Shown here: positions 62,905-64,000 of the stretch, piece after piece
Position numbering within the stretch: position 1 is the first letter of the stretch
Layout of the letters: each line of letters opens with the position of its first letter
DNA from: an uncultured Dyadobacter sp.
Lineage (GTDB): Bacteria > Bacteroidota > Bacteroidia > Cytophagales > Spirosomataceae
Assembly (NCBI RefSeq): GCF_946482605.1
Contig: NZ_CAMLSE010000040.1
Coordinates: forward strand, 10,666 to 74,665
Direction: 5' to 3'
Length of the DNA stretch: 64,000 bases
Program-made: the position numbers and the translations under genes
Notes under the pieces: model-generated
Database searches by the model: none
The model's input: the letters and a program-made list of their open reading frames with translations, nothing else
What the model was told of the DNA's origin: nothing

Positions 62905-63461
62905 AAGAATTTGATGTAAAGGCATTGCTGAATTCTGGGAGTATACTTTCAGAGCTTGAATACCAACGGGCAATGATGGCGGATCGCTCATTGAGAATGC
63001 TTTCCGATGACAACCCGGAACTGAAAGTGACGCGCAAAGCGCTCCGGGAATTGATTATGCGATACGAGAATGTGCAATGGTCAGATACGGATACGGTGAC
63101 ACAGGAACAAATCACCGAAAGAGACGCTGCTGAAGAACTTGCATTTGCAGAGCTAAAATTCACCAGGCGTCGACGTGAATTAATTTTAGGCAAAATCAAA
63201 GAGCTCAATCTCAAACAAAAAGATCTGGCTACATTGCTGAACCACAGCAAATCCTACACCTCTGAGCTCTTGAACGGCATCCGCGCGTTTTCTTCCAGCG
63301 ACCTCATTCTGATCTACAACCTACTCAAAATCGACCTGGAAGATCTTTTTATCACCACACTTTCAGCCGAGACGCAACAAAAAATCAATGCAGCAATTGA
63401 AAAAATCGCGTCTGAAAACGAGGATGCAAAAACATCACAACTGGCACTTGCAAATAAATGA
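62874..63461 (+). CDS. HTH antitoxin-like protein (HigA type)
   Basis: A 195-residue DNA-binding protein. Residues 1-100 are helical and acidic, possibly the toxin-binding part. The HTH_3/XRE fold is about 103-158 (KEKELNLKQKDLATLLNHSKSYTSELLNG-like: KIKELNLKQKDLATLL then SKSYTSELLNG). It starts inside the toxin frame, with 31 bases of overlap, in the toxin-first order of higBA loci. It probably represses its own promoter at 62519-62545. Confidence 0.85.
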   Translation: MAQSKVLDQLKEFDVKALLNSGSILSELEYQRAMMADRSLRMLSDDNPELKVTRKALRELIMRYENVQWSDTDTVTQEQITERDAAEELAFAELKFTRRRRELILGKIKELNLKQKDLATLLNHSKSYTSELLNGIRAFSSSDLILIYNLLKIDLEDLFITTLSAETQQKINAAIEKIASENEDAKTSQLALANK

Positions 63462-63543
63462 GTTGTGCCGACACAAGGAGATCGTATACAGAAATAGCTT
63501 TTCTGATCATTTTTCAGGGCATTTCTCATCAAAACCAATAGCT

Positions 63544-64000
63544 ATGGATTCCCGTCGTGATTTTCTTCAAAAGCTGACACTCGGCGTTGGTGCCGCGGCG
63601 CTCACAGATCTGCCTGCAGTAGCTGGCGAACGCTATTCCGGTCCAAAAGCCGACAAACAATTGCGCGTGGCGCTCATGGGATTGGGCAGCTACGCGACGC
63701 GCGTCGCCGAAGCTATGAAGGACTGCAAAATGGCAACGCTCGTGGGCGCCGTCTCGGGAACACCTTCGAAACTTGACGACTGGAAGAAGAAATACAACAT
63801 TCCCGAAAAGAACACCTATAACTACGACACCGTCAGTAAAATCAAGGATAACTCTGATATCGACATCGTATACATCACGACTCCTAATTCCCTTCATCAT
63901 AAGCACGTACTGCAAATTGCAGCAGCTGGCAAGCACGTGCTTTGCGAAAAGCCCGTGGCCGACAATGCCAAGCAGACCCGTGAAATGATCGCTGCCTGCA
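63544..64000 (+). CDS. Tat-exported Gfo/Idh/MocA oxidoreductase, 3' end outside window
   Basis: 152 residues are visible from ATG 63544; the frame is open at the right edge. The N-terminus carries a twin-arginine signal (DSRRDFLQKLTLG, then a hydrophobic stretch), so the folded enzyme goes to the periplasm. The Rossmann domain has RVALMGLGSYA, and the family's EKP motif is in HVLCEKPVAD. Such proteins often have glycoside oxidation or hydrolysis roles. It may add to the sugar-oxidation genes upstream but is separated from them by the higBA locus. Confidence 0.9.
   Translation, partial: MDSRRDFLQKLTLGVGAAALTDLPAVAGERYSGPKADKQLRVALMGLGSYATRVAEAMKDCKMATLVGAVSGTPSKLDDWKKKYNIPEKNTYNYDTVSKIKDNSDIDIVYITTPNSLHHKHVLQIAAAGKHVLCEKPVADNAKQTREMIAAC

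Overview
The window reads as chromosomal DNA of a Bacteroidota bacterium of the order Cytophagales, most like Dyadobacter or a close relative; this placement is inferred from gene content. It has a SusC/SusD pair, a type IX secretion (T9SS) cargo tail and a T9SS plug-like protein, separate pheS, DUF-type families typical of the phylum, and promoters of the form TTG-N19-21-TAnnTTTG instead of -35/-10 boxes. Several promoters match this form well, and they helped decide start codons.

Layout. 1-2195: 3' part of a TonB-dependent siderophore receptor. 2.2-11.4 kb: housekeeping and assorted genes (gluconokinase-like FGGY kinase, metallophosphatase, DinB protein, a glycosyltransferase, pgeF, a lysine/alanine-rich H1-like protein, a SpoU-type RNA methyltransferase, a NarL-type response regulator, a GNAT/FemAB-like protein). 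11.5-12.8 kb: a LamG protein with a T9SS type-B tail. 12.8-23.9 kb: a surface-polysaccharide cluster on both strands (flippase, WecB epimerase, TviB-like UDP-sugar dehydrogenase, four glycosyltransferase or methyltransferase pairs), interrupted by an ORF6N gene that carries a 39-bp palindrome inside its coding sequence. 23.9-31.0 kb: a SusC-SusD-zinc metallohydrolase-DUF4302 operon on the minus strand. 31.3-54.3 kb: mostly core genes (siroheme synthase domain, ABC-F, T9SS plug, ychF, DUF3276, rlpA, DUF58, radA, LytTR regulator, pheS, esterase, permuted ATP-grasp, DUF5723, msrB, PBP1A, MsbA-like ABC exporter). 54.4-61.7 kb: an inducible-looking carbohydrate operon with an AraC regulator, GH88-like hydrolase, TIM-barrel isomerase, Gfo/Idh oxidoreductase, SDR and MFS transporter. 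61.9-64.0 kb: a small secreted protein, a higBA-like toxin-antitoxin locus whose toxin reading frame is broken by one base, and the start of a Tat-exported Gfo/Idh oxidoreductase.

How the genes work together. The SusCD operon probably binds a surface substrate, processes it with the lipoprotein peptidase and imports it. The GH88 operon probably hydrolyses an internalised uronide or glycoside and oxidises the released sugar. The polysaccharide cluster makes UDP-ManNAc and/or a UDP-HexNAc uronic acid, adds further sugars and methyl groups, and flips the lipid-linked unit; no polymerase was recognised. No tRNA, rRNA, CRISPR array, insertion sequence or replication origin was recognised. The strongest unexplained signals are the ORF6N palindrome (20540-20578), the one-base break in the higB-like gene (near 62721), and the paired octamer repeats after 43137.
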